A stretch of DNA of 64,000 nt from VRUE01 sp963753245 (GTDB taxonomy: Bacteria > Actinomycetota > Thermoleophilia > Solirubrobacterales > 70-9). The stretch is from positions 124,001 through 188,000 of the forward strand of contig CAVWBK010000001.1 of NCBI GenBank assembly GCA_963753245.1, in the 5' to 3' direction. The notes under the pieces were generated by a model. That model did no database searches. It was given only the letters and a program-made list of their open reading frames with translations, and was not told where the DNA came from. Positions 63,325 through 64,000 of the stretch are shown here, one piece after another. The position numbers and the translations under genes are program-made. The number at the start of each line of letters is the position of its first letter. Positions within the stretch are counted from its first letter, which is position 1.

Positions 63325-64000
63325 TCCGCCGCTCAAGCCGCAGCTGGCACTGACCCGCAAAGCGCTGCCGCTGGGCGATGAATGGGTCTATGAGCCAAAG
63401 CTCGACGGCTTTCGCGCAATCGTCTTTGTCGACGGCGCAGACACGTACATCCAGTCACGCGGCGGCAAAGCGCTCTCGCGCTACTTCCCTGAGCTCAGCT
63501 TCGCCTCCGGGCGCTACGTGCTCGACGGAGAGCTGGTGATCCGCGACGAGGTGGGAGCGCTCGAATTCGATGCCCTGCAGAGCCGCATCCACCCGGCGGA
63601 GTCGCGAATCAACCTCCTGGCCAAGGAGATACCGGCCGAGTACATTGCCTTCGACCTGCTCGCTGAAGATCAGGAGTCGCTGCTGCAGCGGCCGCTGCGC
63701 GAGCGGCGCGAGCGGCTTGAGGCGCTCGCACAACGGCTCGATCTGCAGCTGACCCCGCTGACCGCCGACACCGAGCAGGCTGAGGAGTGGCTGCGCAGCA
63801 CCGAGGGCACGATGGCGAAGCAGCTCGACGCCCCCTACGTTCCCGGCAAACGCAAGGGGATGGCAAAGGTGAAGCGGGAGCGGGAGATCGACTGCGTCGT
63901 CCTCGGCTGGCGGCCGGGCAAGGATGAGGGAACGGTCGGCTCGCTGATCCTCGGCCTCTATGACGGAGCGGAGCTGCGCCCGGTCGGCCATATCTCCGGG
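63308..64000 (+). CDS. ATP-dependent DNA ligase (LigD-ligase/LigC type), C-terminus beyond window
   Basis: At least 231 residues of an ATP-dependent ligase. The adenylation lysine is in EWVYEPKLDGFRAIVF; other nucleotidyltransferase motifs are YVLDGELVI, AFDLLAEDQ, EGTMAKQLDAPYVPGKRKGM and AKVKRE. The OB-fold begins near CVVLGWRPGKDEGTVGSLIL. It seals nicks in repair or non-homologous end joining. TTG at 63308 (or 63299) overlaps the DppF gene. No Ku, polymerase or nuclease domain is seen in the window. Confidence 0.9.
   Translation, partial: MTLPLNPPLKPQLALTRKALPLGDEWVYEPKLDGFRAIVFVDGADTYIQSRGGKALSRYFPELSFASGRYVLDGELVIRDEVGALEFDALQSRIHPAESRINLLAKEIPAEYIAFDLLAEDQESLLQRPLRERRERLEALAQRLDLQLTPLTADTEQAEEWLRSTEGTMAKQLDAPYVPGKRKGMAKVKREREIDCVVLGWRPGKDEGTVGSLILGLYDGAELRPVGHISG

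Noticed and set aside
1..64000. tRNA, rRNA, CRISPR arrays, insertion sequences or prophage genes
   Set aside because: No T-loop-like GTTCRANNC in a cloverleaf context, no regularly spaced repeats and no transposase, integrase or phage structural motifs were found by reading.

Overview
The window is a high-GC, densely packed stretch of bacterial chromosome. Genes commonly overlap by 1-4 bases (ATGA, GTGA, TGATG), GTG and TTG starts are frequent, and no rRNA, tRNA, CRISPR array or insertion sequence was recognised. F420-type oxidoreductases, DevR/DevS-like two-component proteins, many universal stress proteins, DUF2277, DUF6458 and DUF6325 proteins and GntR/FadR regulators point to an actinobacterium. 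A deep-branching Thermoleophilia/Solirubrobacterales-type organism is my inference and was not tested by any search.

Layout. 1-3.0 kb: a secreted CocE/NonD hydrolase (partial), DUF2277, then a scar where the tail of a threonine ammonia-lyase gene abuts an N-terminally truncated GcvT/dimethylglycine-dehydrogenase-like gene that also carries a 25-bp tandem duplication and frameshift. 3.0-6.6 kb: a FadR-type regulator, a small membrane protein and two tandem FAD oxidoreductases. 6.6-25.9 kb: an energy/stress island with M50-CBS protease, universal stress protein, PEP synthase, zinc alcohol dehydrogenase, AcuC-like deacetylase, trehalose glycosyltransferase and a GNAT/acyl-CoA ligase fusion in one long operon; then a DevR-like regulator, an alcohol dehydrogenase-DUF779-aldehyde dehydrogenase set, a carbamate-kinase-like protein without catalytic lysines, a second DevR-like regulator, a DevS-like GAF-GAF kinase and a second universal stress protein. 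The two stress-protein genes share a promoter pattern. The content resembles the hypoxia/dormancy islands known from Mycobacterium (DosR) and Streptomyces (OsdR).

25.9-34.7 kb: MMPL transporter with a secreted partner, phosphoribosyltransferase, glucose-6-phosphate dehydrogenase, PPK2, an ABC exporter and small secreted or stress proteins. 34.7-41.2 kb: an OmpR-type two-component system divergent from an operon of low-complexity secreted protein, small membrane protein, ApbE flavin transferase, ferric-reductase-like haem membrane protein, ferredoxin reductase and ferredoxin. This looks like an extracytoplasmic flavin electron-transfer module without a recognisable FMN-binding-domain protein, and it is the best candidate in the window for an undescribed system.

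41.3-56 kb: ZIP transporter, alcohol dehydrogenase, fatty acid desaturase, a trio of small membrane proteins, hydrolases, an SDR, a class A beta-lactamase-fold protein, an F420 enzyme pair, a degraded EAL-domain remnant, small stress proteins, ArfB, pterin dehydratase, a glutathione transferase-like protein, another zinc dehydrogenase and a membrane HD-GYP protein. 56-64 kb: an AT-richer regulatory gap, an MFS exporter, a complete five-gene Dpp/Opp peptide ABC importer (the binding protein with unusual GAA codon preference) and the start of an ATP-dependent DNA ligase that runs off the window.
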